DNA of 29,268 nucleotides from contig JAWQRN010000465.1 of the NCBI GenBank assembly GCA_033557685.1, forward strand, positions 1 to 29,268, written 5' to 3'. The stretch's first letter is position 1; each line of letters begins with the position of its first letter. The stretch comes from Sperchopsis tessellata (lineage: Eukaryota > Arthropoda > Insecta > Coleoptera > Hydrophilidae). This document shows positions 18,142 through 28,150 of the stretch, piece by piece. The position numbers and the translations under genes are program-made. Below the pieces are notes generated by a model. The model searched no databases. It was not told the origin of the DNA and worked only from the letters and a program-made list of their open reading frames with translations.

Positions 18142-18785
18142 CTGGAATAATGGAAAGTGTTGCCATTAATACAAGCCTATCCATATGCCTTATATATGAT
18201 ATGTAAATACATTTTTCAACCTGTTTGGTGCACCTGGGATGATGGTATAATGGTAAAAGGCGCTTATGTACTAACCATAAACTTTTATCACATCAATTGT
18301 TTAAATTGAATTAAAAATGTTACCATTAAGTTTTCCATAGTTTTATTTAGTCTTGTCGCAACAGTTATACTTTATATTGTATTGAGGATATCGCGATTTC
18401 TACAGAGCTCTCATCTATTATTAGAGTTCCAAATTTGGTCAAAGTAACAAAAAGTTGCATCGAAAACTATTCTTATGAGTAGAAAATCTTAAAATTTATG
18501 TGAAATATGTTATTTTATTTAAAAATGCACTAATCGTAGTTAAAATAATAATTTAAAACCAGATATATTTCTAAATAAAACAACTTTCAACTATACTACT
18601 TCTGCTGTGTATTTGTGGGTGCTGTAAACATAACTATTGTTTTGTTTGTTTTAATTTAATATATGAATATCTACAATAAAATTACAAATATAAGTATACA
18701 ATTTATAGTAAAATATGAATATTACATTATGAACGTAGAATAAACATGAAAATAGCATGGTAATACAATATAGTAAGATAAGTAC
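18142..18785. other. AT-rich stretch, no recognisable feature
   Basis: Probably intron upstream of the first visible host exon. No coding motif, repeat or RNA gene was seen. Confidence 0.45.
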
Positions 18786-19215
18786 CTTCCTAGGAGATGT
18801 CAATTGTTTCAATGGTTTCAACAAGAGAGGTTGATATTAAGTTCTGGTCTGAGAACCCAGTAACGATCACATGTGTGGATGCCAGTGAGATGACACTGGG
18901 TTTGTACCTCATACCTCTCTTCCTACTTGAAGTCAGTAGGGGAAAAACATTTTGGTATTTTTGTAGGCCTCTTTCGTTTTAGTTTTAGCCTTCTTCGGTG
19001 TAGTTTTCATGTGTCCTTTTGGCTGGTACAGCTGGTTCCGGTAGAGCTTCTTCCACATTAGTCCCTCCACCATCTGGTGGTCTTCCATAATAGGGATAGC
19101 TAGTTAAGGTTCCTTTGTCGTGGCTGGTGATGGATTATTTGCATAAATCTCACAAGAAGAGTTATTATTTGTACATACGGAATCAACATATGAATTTTTC
19201 TTTACTGTTTGCCAC
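18786..19215 (-). pseudogene. Unrecognised decayed coding fragment
   Basis: On the minus strand, protein-like text can be followed in pieces through several frames: 'VKKNSYVDSVCTNNNSSC' then 'IYANNPSPATTKEP' (about 19215-19115), 'YYGRPPDGGGTNVEEALPEP' (about 19100-19035), 'TPKKAKTKTKEAYKNTK' and 'MRYKPSVISLASTHVIVTG' ending at a stop near 18797. The Pro/Gly/Lys-rich composition and open stretches are unlike neighbouring random AT-rich sequence. This suggests a decayed gene or TE ORF with two or three frameshifts. I cannot assign a family. Confidence 0.35.
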
Positions 19216-19289
19216 AGAATTGAATTTTGTTAGCTTGCCATATAATTTGAATTCCTCCCCCTGAATCAATTTCAAAATTACAGAATCCT

Positions 19290-19860
19290 AGTTGTTTGGT
19301 TATCATCATCGTCATAATTGGCTCCTCTTCTACCGATTATGGGTGTAGATATTATATTCTGCCTTATTCATTATTTTATTTGAAAGAGTTTCTGCCATTC
19401 ATGTTTATTTAGACTCAACTCGTTTACTATATCAAAATTACTGCCCCTATTCATGATTGTTTGGGTCAGCATCGCACTCCTTGACGTAGTCTTCCAAATT
19501 ATTTTTGGTACCCTGTTCTTCCTCTATTCTCTCCTTTTCCTTCCTCATTTGCTGTCACCATTAGATGTCATAATTTCTTAATTTGTCACATCATGATACT
19601 CCCTCTCACCGTCTCAGAAATATCATTTCTACAGACTATATCCTGCTTTTCTGTCTTCCATAAATACCCATGATTCACAATCATGGATTAACATTGGTAC
19701 ATAGATTTTATTGTAAACAGATAACTTTGTTTTCTTGCCTAAAAACTTGCCATTAAGGCCTCCATTTAGAACTGCCGCACTTTTCAGCCTAATGTTCGTC
19801 ACCCTTAACCCTCTCACTCCTTCCATCACTGTTCACAGATATTTATAAAATGACCATTTT
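19290..19860 (-). pseudogene. RTE-like RT C-terminus with 3' tail
   Basis: Minus-strand frame 19829-19629 reads 'IRLKSAAVLNGGLNGKFLG' then 'KTKLSVYNKIYVPMLIHDCE' and 'SWVF', equivalent to the common 'K-T-K-x-x-V-Y-x-x-x-x-(V/L)-P-x-L-x-Y-G-x-E-(S/T)-W' segment after the RT catalytic core in RTE-type non-LTR elements. Further decayed text runs to about 19300, where a GAT-repeat tail (GATGATGATAACC on the minus strand) resembles the short-repeat 3' ends of RTE elements. It belongs with the fragment at 20625-20795, from which it is separated by a hAT insert. Confidence 0.7.
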
Positions 19861-20149
19861 TGTAAGAAGTGCCTTACCAATGCTGAAAAATAAGACTTCT
19901 GAACTCAATTTAGAACTAAGCATATGAAATAGTGAAGGAGCAGTTGTGCCAGTTGTCAAAAAAGTCACGCAATTGATATCGTAAACATTAATTAGTTGCA
20001 GTTCTGCACTATTGTAAATTATTTTGATCATCATTCTGTTTATAAGTTAGTTTCGTTCTGTAAGTATAAGTATTGTTTAGAAATGATTAATCTGTAGGGA
20101 ATAAAGAATTGTGATTATTATGAAGTGTTTAAGTCTTGTGACCTCAGGC

Positions 20150-20548
20150 GAACTCTATATTGCGGTCCCCTTCCCTTCCTGAGTTATCAAAATTTTCTGA
20201 CGAACAAAAAATTTTTTCAGATAGTTTTTTTGTAATTTCAAAAAGGTAAAACAAAACATGAAGTTTTATTATCTACTTTTCTGAAAGCAAATTCTGTAAC
20301 TGTTTATTCAAAATTAAAATTTTGTGCCAATTATCGTTCTATTAATAACATAGTCCTACAAATAGTTCTTTTGTTATGCATGCCATTTAGTGGTTTTTAA
20401 ATAATTTTAATTTGGAGAAATTTCTGTCAGCACTCGCAATAGATATTGGTATTGTTAGCAATATTCGTGTGGTTAAGTTTGGATATACTTCGGTTAAATT
20501 TTGATTCAGAATTAATTTTAGAGTTTCCTGTGGACCAACATCGGATTT
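20150..20548 (-). pseudogene. hAT transposase C-terminal dimerisation domain (decayed)
   Basis: On the minus strand 'TRILLTIPISIASADRNFSK' then 'LKLFKNH' matches the hAT-family dimerisation motif 'L-(L/R)-x-x-(I/L)-P-x-S-x-A-S-x-E-R-x-F-S-x-L-x-x-(I/L)-K-x-x-L-R', as in the ZMYM/zinc-finger hAT-like transposases of insects. A frameshift follows, then 'MLLIER', a stop, 'LAQNFNFE' and 'TEFAFRKVDNK', matching the helix beyond it. The N-terminal RNase H-like part and terminal inverted repeats are not visible. The fragment sits between the two parts of the RTE-type RT, and ends near 20150. Dead. Confidence 0.8.
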
Positions 20549-20624
20549 CATGACTTAATCGGTTTCCTATCTCACTTCTATTGCTATTAGTTATTAGTAG
20601 AAAAAGAAAGAAAATATGATGTTA

Positions 20625-20795
20625 CGGTTTCAATTAGTATGCCGTCGATGTACGGCATAGCTGGCTCATTGAGCATAACTTTCGATTTACTAAGATTCAT
20701 CCTAAGACCTACATCCCTACTTTCCAAATCTAGATCAGTCGTTCTTTCTTGGAGCTCTCCGATAGAAAGAGAGAAATTTATTCAACGTTTGTTGT
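20625..20795 (-). pseudogene. RTE-type RT fragment, segment before Y-L-G
   Basis: A frame on the minus strand reads 'ELQERTTDLDLESRDVGLRM' then 'NLSKSKVMLNEPAMPYIDG' and 'ILIETVTSY'. This is the conserved 'V-G-L-x-(M/I)-N-x-x-K-(T/S)-K-x-M' block with the 'I-x-x-V-x-x-Y' that normally leads into 'Y-L-G'. The text is cut exactly after 'TSY', where the hAT-containing insert begins; it appears to resume at about 19830 downstream. The RT core itself (with Y-A-D-D) is absent to the right. Confidence 0.8.
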
Positions 20796-20799
20796 CAAG

Positions 20800-22139
20800 T
20801 AAAACAAAATACATATGCATTACAAAATATACAAAATTTTTAAATGATAAATATCCAACAAAAAGAACTCATCCATGGAATATAAGTCCTCTTCCACCAT
20901 ACGCTTGGGTTTCTGATCTCACCATATAATTCAGGATTTTGCACAAATGAAATTTAGACGTATAAATTTGAAACAAGATAATTATTTTGCCCATTCTGTA
21001 CAAATATAACTGTTTTATAGTGGATTATTGCAACTGTTCCCTGTTTGTGTTAAAAATGTAGAAGCCATTAATATGTTTTTTTAATGTACATATTTAGTTG
21101 CTTCAGTATAAAATAAAGGCGCTTTTTAAGAATTTCTGCTCCAGATGGCAAAATACCACTGCACGGCCTTGACATGATGATTCAAAATAGCGAGCAGAAA
21201 TTTTTGCAGCTGAAATGAAGTTAGTTTGAAAGTTTGGTCTATCTATATTACTAAGCTCACAAATTATTATTAAAATTTTGTTAAATATATAAACTCTATT
21301 GTAAAAACTATATTAGTTGTAAATTTCTCAAAAAAAAAAAACGTCTATTTCGGTAGAGTACATTGTCAGTTGCCTTCACTGTTCAAATATATTTACATGC
21401 CCCAATACAATATTATTTGGGAAGTACCATTCAAAAGAAATTTGTACCTGTTGCAAGTGTGTTAGTCGGCTAAACATATAACAACTTTATTGTCAAAGGT
21501 GTCACAACAATTGTTCCAAAAATTATTTGATAGCTTAATATTAAAGATAAACCAATTGGGAAACGTAAACCTTTTATGAAATGTTAATTTTCAACAAAAA
21601 TGTTCTATATTACCTAACTGTTTAACTGTCATATGATTTATGATTCGTATTATATTTTGATAATATATGCATAACACGGTTCCTTAGATAACATAAATTA
21701 ATAGTGGATTCCTAAGTGAATCAATAATAAATTAGTTCAAAATTGAATATAAAAATGTGTTCAAAGAAGAAATATATGTACATTGTTATCAATGCTAAAA
21801 TATTATATATATATTATTATATATATTAGTGTTAGATATGTACTCAATATATTAGCGTCTAGAATGTAGCGGGCAACAGATCCAAATATAATCTTAGCCG
21901 ATACAAATTTGTGCAGCCTTGTAAGCGATTCATAGAATTCATGTGTTTATATCTTGTCTTATCTCTTGCATCGAACACAACAGCATGAGATTTTTAAATT
22001 TCCTTGTCTTTGGCTAGTAGATAGCGTTAACTGTAGACCCGAATACAAAATACGTATCCGAACCCTAGCCGACAAAATCTCGTGAACGCTAGAAATCGGT
22101 TGGTAAAATGCATCTGTCTATCTTTCTTAAACATATAAT
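20800..22139. other. AT-rich stretch, no recognised feature
   Basis: About 1.3 kb. Contains an A-run (21330-21341), an ATAT-rich patch (21790-21840) and a GC-richer phrase (21880-22100) that might be the 5' untranslated region of the following non-LTR element. No coding motif. Confidence 0.4.
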
Positions 22140-22449
22140 TATAATGGGGGAAGGTCCAAAAAGGAAACAACCAACTGTCTATAAATGTGTAGTGATGATC
22201 TAGTGGACCGGTTTAGAGGCATCACACCCCGTCTTCCGAACAAACTAGTTAATAAAGACAATACAATAATGAACAAATGGGAAAATATATCGAGCCAAAA
22301 GGCAACGCAACAGATGTACAGTACCGCGTGGAAATAACGTAAAAACTAAATCCATTCTTCCTGTGAAGGATAGCGATGTCTTTACTCCCTTGAGAAGCGA
22401 AATGCAGACTTGCGATGAGTAGGTGTGACAACGGTCACCGGTTGAAGAG

Positions 22450-22842
22450 GTGTCTAAGGTTACTAACCTGGTATCTACACGAAATGAGAATGAATGCATA
22501 AATGCTAGCAAAGTTGTTTCATCAATTCAAAATGAAGTGCACCAGGTCAACCACGCGAGAGTACTGGATAATATTATAAATCTCGTTAGAGACCTACTAA
22601 AGGAGGACACAATGAAAGATGCTCCGAGGATCACTGTACAACATAAAAGGAAAGCCCATCCACCACAGAAAATTGATTTTCCATCAAGGAAGATGGATAT
22701 TCCACCAAAGAAAAAAACAGCCGTAATGGGCACTAATAATGAAGAAACTAGTTTCAAAGGAGCAACAAGATTAACACACTTACACATATATAAGGTGACT
22801 AAGGGCACCAGAAAACTCAATCAGAAAGCATCTGCACGATAG
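22450..22842 (+). CDS. ORF1 (Gag-like) fragment of the non-LTR element
   Basis: A 130-codon frame with a GC content and strand that match the RT downstream. It starts 'MSKVTNLVSTRNENECINAS', is predicted helical ('VLDNIINLVRDLLKED'), then becomes rich in Pro and Lys ('KRKAHPPQKIDFPSRKMD'), as the basic nucleic-acid binding tails of ORF1 proteins are. An upstream frame from 22145 ('MGEGPKRKQPTVYKC') may be the true N-terminus, with frameshifts between. No CCHC knuckle visible. ORF1 proteins coat element RNA. Confidence 0.55.
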   Translation: MSKVTNLVSTRNENECINASKVVSSIQNEVHQVNHARVLDNIINLVRDLLKEDTMKDAPRITVQHKRKAHPPQKIDFPSRKMDIPPKKKTAVMGTNNEETSFKGATRLTHLHIYKVTKGTRKLNQKASAR

Positions 22843-23149
22843 GAACTTCAAAGAGGTGACTTGCGATAAGATGGCTTCCAAATATCCTGAACACTACATC
22901 TCGTTGAGATTCTAACATCTGGCAGAGAGGAGTAATAATCGATCGTTTTTTATACAGACTGAAGGCACTCCCAAGAAACAAATAGCTTTGGCCAAGTAAT
23001 CTGTTTTCAAAATTGTTTATCAGAATAAGCAGTGTTTAAATACAAGTAGAAACGAACTGAATTGTTTGCTACACCAGATTGGCTGTCAGGTACTGTTAGA
23101 GTGAGCATTGGCAGAACATTGATCAAATTGCTGTATTAAACATGAGTAA

Positions 23150-23866
23150 TCTTCAGTTAATATCAAGTTACTGCAGGAGTGTCAACTGTCATGGTGGGGT
23201 TGCCATAAATGGATCACCCCCTTTTGTATGGAGGCCAAGGGGAATAATATACAGAACTTATCTGTAAGCTACGTAATTGAGTATGCTGGTGCAGAGGTGT
23301 GTCTCGATGGTTTGTGCTGTGTGGTAGTGGCAGTCTACACACGGTCTGGTGCAGATATTTAAACTTTCTTGGACATACTCTACAGTATGTTAGAAAATCT
23401 TTTAGAGATTGATGATGATAGATTCATAATCGCAGGTGATTTTTATATAGATTTTTTGTCCTATGAGGGTAGATATGGCTGGGACTTTTGGTCAATTCTC
23501 AACAGCTTTAATATTGGCTATGCTATAACTAACTGAGCCAACACGCATGACTGCAGGGGAACTGCTTCATGTATTGATAATTTTTTGTTGTGCAATGGTG
23601 GCAATGTCCGTTTTGCCTCAGGGGTTCTTAATACTTTTTTATCGGATCACATGATGCTGGTGTTGGATATTGAGTGTACTTATTCTTCTGGGCCAAAGTA
23701 TTGTGTTAGGCGATCTCTCTCTAAGGTAAGAGTGAATGAATTTTGTCTGGGTTTGCGCAGTGTTGACTGGCCGGGTCTGTTGGTGATTGGAGATACTAAT
23801 GAGAAGCGGAAGTGTTTTATGGATATATTTCGGGGGGTTTTTGAGGAGTGTTTCCCAACAAATTAG
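23150..23866 (+). pseudogene. AP-type endonuclease domain
   Basis: Nicks target DNA to prime reverse transcription. Visible from the N-terminus on: 'SYCRSVNCHGGVAI', 'CLDGLCCVVVAVYTRSG' (the 'V-(A/S)-(V/A)-Y-R' strand), 'RFIIAGDFYIDFL' (the 'G-D-F-N' box, with the catalytic Asn replaced by Tyr), 'ANTHDCRGTASCIDNF' (the 'T-R...S-x-I-D' box, with R lost and a stop just before) and 'FLSDHMMLVLDIE' (catalytic S-D-H kept). The last piece lies in a continuous frame from 23585 to 23866. Two stops and the D-F-N change mean it would not work. Confidence 0.85.
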
Positions 23867-24239
23867 GATGAAATGGGCTGAGTCGGGTATGAACCTGGCC
23901 ACGCCTGAGGTTTTTCAGTGCAGAAAGGAGTTGAATTTATATGGAGTCTTGACCTGTTACTTCCCTGCATGCAGAGTTGTTCACAGATCCCTAAATCTAA
24001 AATATAGGTCTCTTCTAAGAGAGTGCAAAACTGCTCACTACAATGATGAAATTTTGGAATCTGGGAATAGGTCTAGAATGGTTTGGGATATTATTCGTTG
24101 TGAGATCGGAGGAGATAGGAGGCCGCTTTTTAAGGGTGCTGTTTGTTTGCAGACATTTACCGATGGCTTTAATAGGTACTTGATTAATGTCATCCTGGCT
24201 CATAGGATTTGTGCTGCTGGTGATGTTTCACGCTCTGGT
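23867..24239 (+). pseudogene. Linker between endonuclease and RT
   Basis: Open in the frame 23787-24254. Contains 'KYRSLLRECKTAHYNDEILE' and 'SRMVWDIIRCEIGGDRRP', the helical '(Y/F)-x-x-x-L-R-x-x-K-x-x-Y...W-x-x-I' pattern found between the two domains in this supergroup, followed by 'FTDGFNRYLINV' (the 'A-D-x-F-N-x-(Y/F)-F' segment). Confidence 0.8.
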
Positions 24240-25220
24240 AGTGTATCCGGTTGATAATGTTGAGGTTCTGGGCACTGTCAGGGATTTGAAATCTAAGAAG
24301 ACTTGTGACCATGATGAGGTGTCACCTATCTTTTATAAAAATGTATTTACTTTATACTTGACCCTCTGGTCGATATAATTACCAGGTCCCTGAGCCAGGG
24401 CATATATCCGGAACATTTTGGGATTGCTGTTGTTAGTCCAGTTTTCAAGTCGGGTGACCCTGAGAGCATTAGCAACTACTGCCCGATTAGCTTGTTATCT
24501 TCTTTTTCAAACATTTTGGGGATGGTTGGCCACAGACGTTTGAGTAAATTCATTGCTAAGTGTGGTATTTTGGTTGGTGACCAGCATGCCTTTCTTCCCG
24601 GCAGAGGTGTGGAAACAGCAATTTTTGAATACATGAATAATATTGTTTTGGTTTTGGAAAGGAGAGAGATGGTACTTGGGCTGTTTCTTGACCTCTCCAA
24701 GACATTTGATTACTTGGATCATGGTATCCTTTTGGACAGGCTGCAGGATTGTGGTGTCCGGGGTGTGCCACTGATGTGGTTTAGGTCATACCTTTCGGGC
24801 AGGTTTCAGAGAGTGAGGTTGATTGGCGATGGTAGGGTATACCTGTCTGCTGCATGAAGGATTGAGAGGGGAGTGTCCCAGGCTAGTATACTGGGGCCCC
24901 TACTTCTTATTATTTTTATTGATGAAATATCCAGCGTGGTGGGCAGCTCAGTGGTGAAATATGTGGACGATACCTGTTCGTTGGTCTGTGGTGGGGATAT
25001 TCTTGATATTCAGAGTGAAGGCTCGATATTTTTCTCCGCTATTCAAGACTGGTTGGTTCGGAGTGGTCTGATCCTCAACATCAATAAGACAAAGGTGGTC
25101 TTGATTTCTTCTGATAGGGCTTTTGTGAGCTCTGACAATGTAGTTTTGGATTTGATGTCTATATCGATTGATGAGAGTGCCAAGCTTTTGAAGATACACC
25201 TTGATCACAGACTGAACTAG
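24240..25220 (+). pseudogene. Reverse transcriptase of the non-LTR element
   Basis: RT read in several frames: 'LKSKKTCDHDEVSP' (the 'K-S-x-x-(A/S)-x-G-x-D-x-(I/V)' segment), 'GIAVVSPVFKSGDPESISN' with 'YCPISLLSSFSNI' (motif 1), 'HAFLPGRGVETAI', 'GLFLDLSKTFDYLDHGILL' (motif A with catalytic Asp), 'WFRSYLSGRFQRVRL', a TGA, then 'GVSQASILGPLLLIIFIDE' (motif B, with the usual P-Q-G-S as S-Q-A-S) and 'VVKYVDDTCSLV' (catalytic box YVDD; YADD is usual). The C-terminal thumb ends at 25220; text like 'ISKLNKVCFALG' follows after stops, and the remaining C-terminal domain is mostly deleted. Confidence 0.92.
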
Positions 25221-25639
25221 TACTCATAGATTGAAGATCTAATTTCCAAATTAAATAAAGTTTGTTTTGCCCTAGGCGCAAACAGTTTGGTTATTTGTGT
25301 CGGATTGAGCCCTACTCTTTGGGCGAGTTCTGTGTCTATCGAAACGATACTGTACTACCTTGAGATTGAAATACATTTTTTAACTTGTTTATTGTGGTTT
25401 GTAACCTGTTTACTGATATATTTGATTTGCTTGTGGTAAATTTTAACATGTTTGTTGTTATTTATTGTGATGTTTTCCAAACCAGAGTTACACCTGTTTG
25501 CTCTGTACATTTTGGAAATAAAGCTTTATTATTATTATATGAAACATCCCTACTCCTCAACAACATATTCGTATCTCTCTTAAATTGAACCTCTATACAC
25601 TCAGGCGGTTTTTAAATACCCTCTTCTTAAGAACAGCAG

Positions 25640-26120
25640 TAGATACATCGTAAATATCTAGTGCTGTTCCTGTTCCCCTACTGTTACAAGGTTTAAAAAG
25701 AATGAACTGACCGCAGCAAAATGATTGTTGAACTCATCAGCAGTTTACATAAAATTTTTATTTTGCTTTCTCTTTGATTTTCCTGTTTCTATAGTTATAA
25801 TTTTCCATATTGCTTTTTGTTTATTTGTTGAGCCATTTATATAATCTACTATACCTTTTGCAACAACTTCATACATTCACTTTTAAGGTCGTTGTAAAGT
25901 TTTATAGATTCTGTTTGCTTTGTTACCTTTATTATGGTAAAAATTGCATCCAGTTGGTTCCGCATATTATTAAGATAGAAATTGTCTGATATGAGAAATG
26001 GTGACTTATTTCCTTATTTAAAAATTTTTTTTTTTAAATTCGTTACATATCTCATTTGCTGTATTTCGGCATTCATATACAGAATTCCAGCCAGCCTTTA
26101 ACAATTCTTATTTTAACTTT
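25640..26120 (-). pseudogene. Linker region of the antisense non-LTR element
   Basis: Minus-strand text includes 'NKLYNDLKSECMKLLQK' and 'INGSTNKQKAIWKIITIETG' followed by 'TADEFNNHFAAVS', the same '(Q/K)-x-x-W-x-x-(I/V)-x-x-E-x-G ... (A/T)-(D/N)-x-F-N-x-(H/Y)-F' pattern that joins endonuclease and RT in CR1/Jockey-type elements. Interrupted by an A/T-run at about 26020-26040 and a stop between the parts. Confidence 0.75.
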
Positions 26121-26149
26121 GTTCATTAAATATTCATACCGATATATAT

Positions 26150-26880
26150 TTTTGTTTTGTTTCAGGCTGGAGAATCATTACACGAAGAACTTGTGCAAAA
26201 TGATCACCAAGGGTTTCACACTCCTCTAACTCAATATCAGAGAGGATATTGTCAATACGTGTTCCAATAATTCTTGTGGGTTCCTGGAAAACTGGTTGAA
26301 ATTCATGTTCCTATTGATGCATAATATTTTTCATGTTCACTGTAATTTTAGTGTTTGTATTGTTAAACTCACAATTATATTTACCAGCTGTTAAACATTT
26401 ATACTGATTGTATCTATCTTTTAATTCCTACAAGATAGCTTCCATAGTTTATGTAAATATATATACCTGTACATCATAACCACAATAATTTTAAGTTTAG
26501 GTAATTCCAGACCACTTACTTATATGTCCTTTTCCTGTTATATGAATATAAATTTATAAGTCCTACACTATGCTTCTCTCTTACAAGAATCAACACATCA
26601 CTGTGTAAGTATTGTCACCTACAGAAGGATGCAGCCATTGTGAAATCTGCTACAGAAATTGTTTCGAAATGTTCCTCTGCAAGCCAACATTCTGTCAAAC
26701 AAAGCAAGTCAATATTCCTGTTGGACTGTGCTATTTCTTGTATTTTATACGAAATGTTCCTCTGCAAGCCAACATTCTGTCAAACAAAGCAAGTCAATAT
26801 TCCTGTTGGACTGTGCTATTTCTTGTATTTTATATATCTCATTGGAAATGCCCTGTACATTAAGGTTTAACACCACAAAC
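26150..26880 (-). pseudogene. AP-endonuclease domain, antisense, with internal duplication
   Basis: Starts at about 26880 on the minus strand with 'LNVQGISNEIYKIQEIAQSN' (the N-terminal 'N-(I/V)-(R/Q)-(G/S)-(L/I)' strand with its metal-binding Asn). 'IDLLCLTECWLAEEHF' follows, with the catalytic Glu in 'T-E'. The piece from 'IYKIQEIAQSN' to 'LAEEHF' is present twice because of the 85-bp tandem duplication. Downstream 'VADFTMAASFCR' fits the next strand; after about 300 decayed bases 'FQEPTRIIGTRIDNILSDIE' gives the 'P-T-R...I-D' box and 'LGDHFAQVL' the final '(S/G)-D-H'. Frameshifts and stops make it dead. Confidence 0.85.
26665..26834. repeat. 85-bp tandem duplication, 2 copies
   Basis: Two adjacent copies of 85 bp, beginning CGAAATGTTCCTCTGCAAGCC at 26665 and at 26750 and running to TATTTCTTGTATTTTATA. 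They are essentially identical; the last few bases of the second copy diverge. 85 is not a multiple of 3, so the event itself shifted the endonuclease frame. Confidence 0.95.
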
Positions 26881-27179
26881 ATTTTATTCCTTAGTTTAGA
26901 ATTATTTATTAAATGAGCTTCTTTTTCGTTTGGAGATTTAGGAAAAACTGATTAATTTTAACTCCCTGTGGTCATATATCAGGTTTTTTTATCTCTTCTA
27001 AGTGCAACATATCAAAAGATACTTTCAAAGATAAATATGCTTCAGCCCTCTTGGATTGTAATTATTCATTCAATTTTAGTCAATTTTTTTGTTTCCAGAT
27101 ACCCTTTTTTCTCTCATCTAGTTATTTTCAGTATTCTCTAAATTCTCGATTATATTAATTTGCCCTAATTTTTTTCAGA

Positions 27180-27530
27180 AATATAGTCATTTTTATACTT
27201 TCTTAGTTGAGTCTTCTTTTGGGTCCTCTTTTCTACTTACGGGTAGATACTTCTCTGAGTGTTCATCTGTAAACACTATTGCTGCATATGTTTTGTCAGA
27301 TTACCTTAGATAAATATCTTTTCTCGCAATATGTTGATGTTTATTTGTTAATAGTCTAATCAAATTTATTTTTGATTCACTTTGATTGATTATATAATTT
27401 TCTAATTCCATAATGTTCCTAAGAAATATCTGTACTCATTATATGTTGAGGTTTATTTGTTAAAAGCCTAACCAAATCTATGTTGGATTGGTTATTTCAT
27501 TCCTTAATTCCATAATTGTTTCATGATGGT
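27180..27530 (-). pseudogene. ORF1 coiled-coil region of the antisense element
   Basis: Text such as 'MELENYIINQSESKINLIRL' and 'AIVFTDEHSEKYLPVSRKED', helical and charged, consistent with the coiled coil of ORF1 proteins. A diverged partial duplication is visible: ATATGTTGA(T/G)GTTTATTTGTTAA recurs at about 27335 and 27442 with about 70% matching for 90 bases, so the helical segment was probably present twice. Confidence 0.5.
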
Positions 27531-27689
27531 CTTCATTTAATGGACATTTCTGTTTTTATCAGATTTTGAATTATAATTAGCATAGGTGATAATTCTTCAG
27601 CAATATTTTGCTGTTTCCATATCTAAATTTTCCACTTTACTTCCACAGCATCGTACAGTAGATTTATTTGTTAAAACCTATTAATCTTG

Positions 27690-27775
27690 TAGCACAAGAA
27701 CATTCTTGCAGTCATCACACTTAAACCAAGATGATGTCGATTTTTTGCAGTAACCGCAACATAACTGTTCATTGG
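27690..27775 (-). pseudogene. Cysteine-rich (PHD-like) finger of the antisense ORF1
   Basis: Minus-strand 'LCCGYCKKSTSSWFKCDDCK' has two C-x2-C pairs separated by 9-10 residues with an aromatic-K before the second pair. That is the start of a PHD-like zinc finger as found at the N-terminus of ORF1 in some CR1/L2-type elements ('C-x-x-C-x(7-9)-W-x-x-C-x-x-C'). The later His/Cys ligands are not visible; the frame stops soon after. Placement at the far 5' end of the antisense element supports the call. Confidence 0.5.
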
Positions 27776-27869
27776 TTCATTTCCACCGAGAACTTTCTGT
27801 TTAACCACCCTAACGAGCTTTGGACCTCGCAGAGAATTGAAACAAAGTTGACTCTTGATAAAAAATCTA

Positions 27870-28150
27870 CTAGGAAATCTTACTAAAAAATTAAAAAATA
27901 AAAATTATTTTAAGTCCAACCCTGTTTAAAATAGAACAGGTGGATATTTTGTAAATTTTTTTTGGGAGTATAAAAAATTGCAAATATAATTCAATATATA
28001 GTTTAATGTAATTTTTAACAAATTAGTTTTGAGTTTTCCGTTACCATCTCCATAATGAAACTTTTACCCATCCATTTCTGTGCAATTCATATATTTTGAA
28101 ACACTGTTTCCACTATTATTTATAACTTAATTCACTACTTTTTTTACCCT
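27870..28150. other. Spacer between elements, no recognised feature
   Basis: AT-rich, about 280 bp, holding several T-runs. No coding motif. Confidence 0.4.

Larger units (their letters stand above)
22140..25542 (+). mobile_element. CR1/L2/Jockey-type non-LTR retrotransposon, broken
   Basis: Autonomous-type element, nearly full length: an ORF1 (22450-22842 best piece), an AP-endonuclease (about 23150-23866), a linker and an RT (about 24240-25220). Downstream are AATAAA and a short (ATT)n tail (25527-25539), typical of non-LTR elements whose tail is a microsatellite and not poly(A). The RT wording 'FLDLSKTFDYLDHGILLDRL' followed by 'Q-D-C-G-V-R-G' fits the CR1/L2/Jockey supergroup; I do not place it further. 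The GC content is visibly higher than its AT-rich flanks, and it has fewer breaks than other elements here, suggesting a younger insertion. The left boundary is uncertain. Confidence 0.88.
25590..27860 (-). mobile_element. Second non-LTR retrotransposon, antisense and RT-less
   Basis: A decayed element read right to left: cysteine-rich finger of ORF1 (27775-27690), coiled-coil ORF1 text (27530-27180), AP-type endonuclease (26880-26150), linker to RT (26120-25640). It stops at about 25600, where the plus-strand element ends in its (ATT)n tail, so its RT and 3' end are missing from the window; the other element may have inserted here or the two may abut. All pieces contain stops. It appears older than the 22.1-25.5 kb element. 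Confidence 0.78.

Noticed and set aside
18797..18982. Plus-strand frame of 61 codons.
   Set aside because: Antisense to the protein-like text on the minus strand and without a recognisable motif.
22245..22820. Several minus-strand frames opposite the ORF1 of the 22.1-25.5 kb element.
   Set aside because: They are shadows of the plus-strand coding sequence, as are the minus frames opposite its endonuclease and RT.
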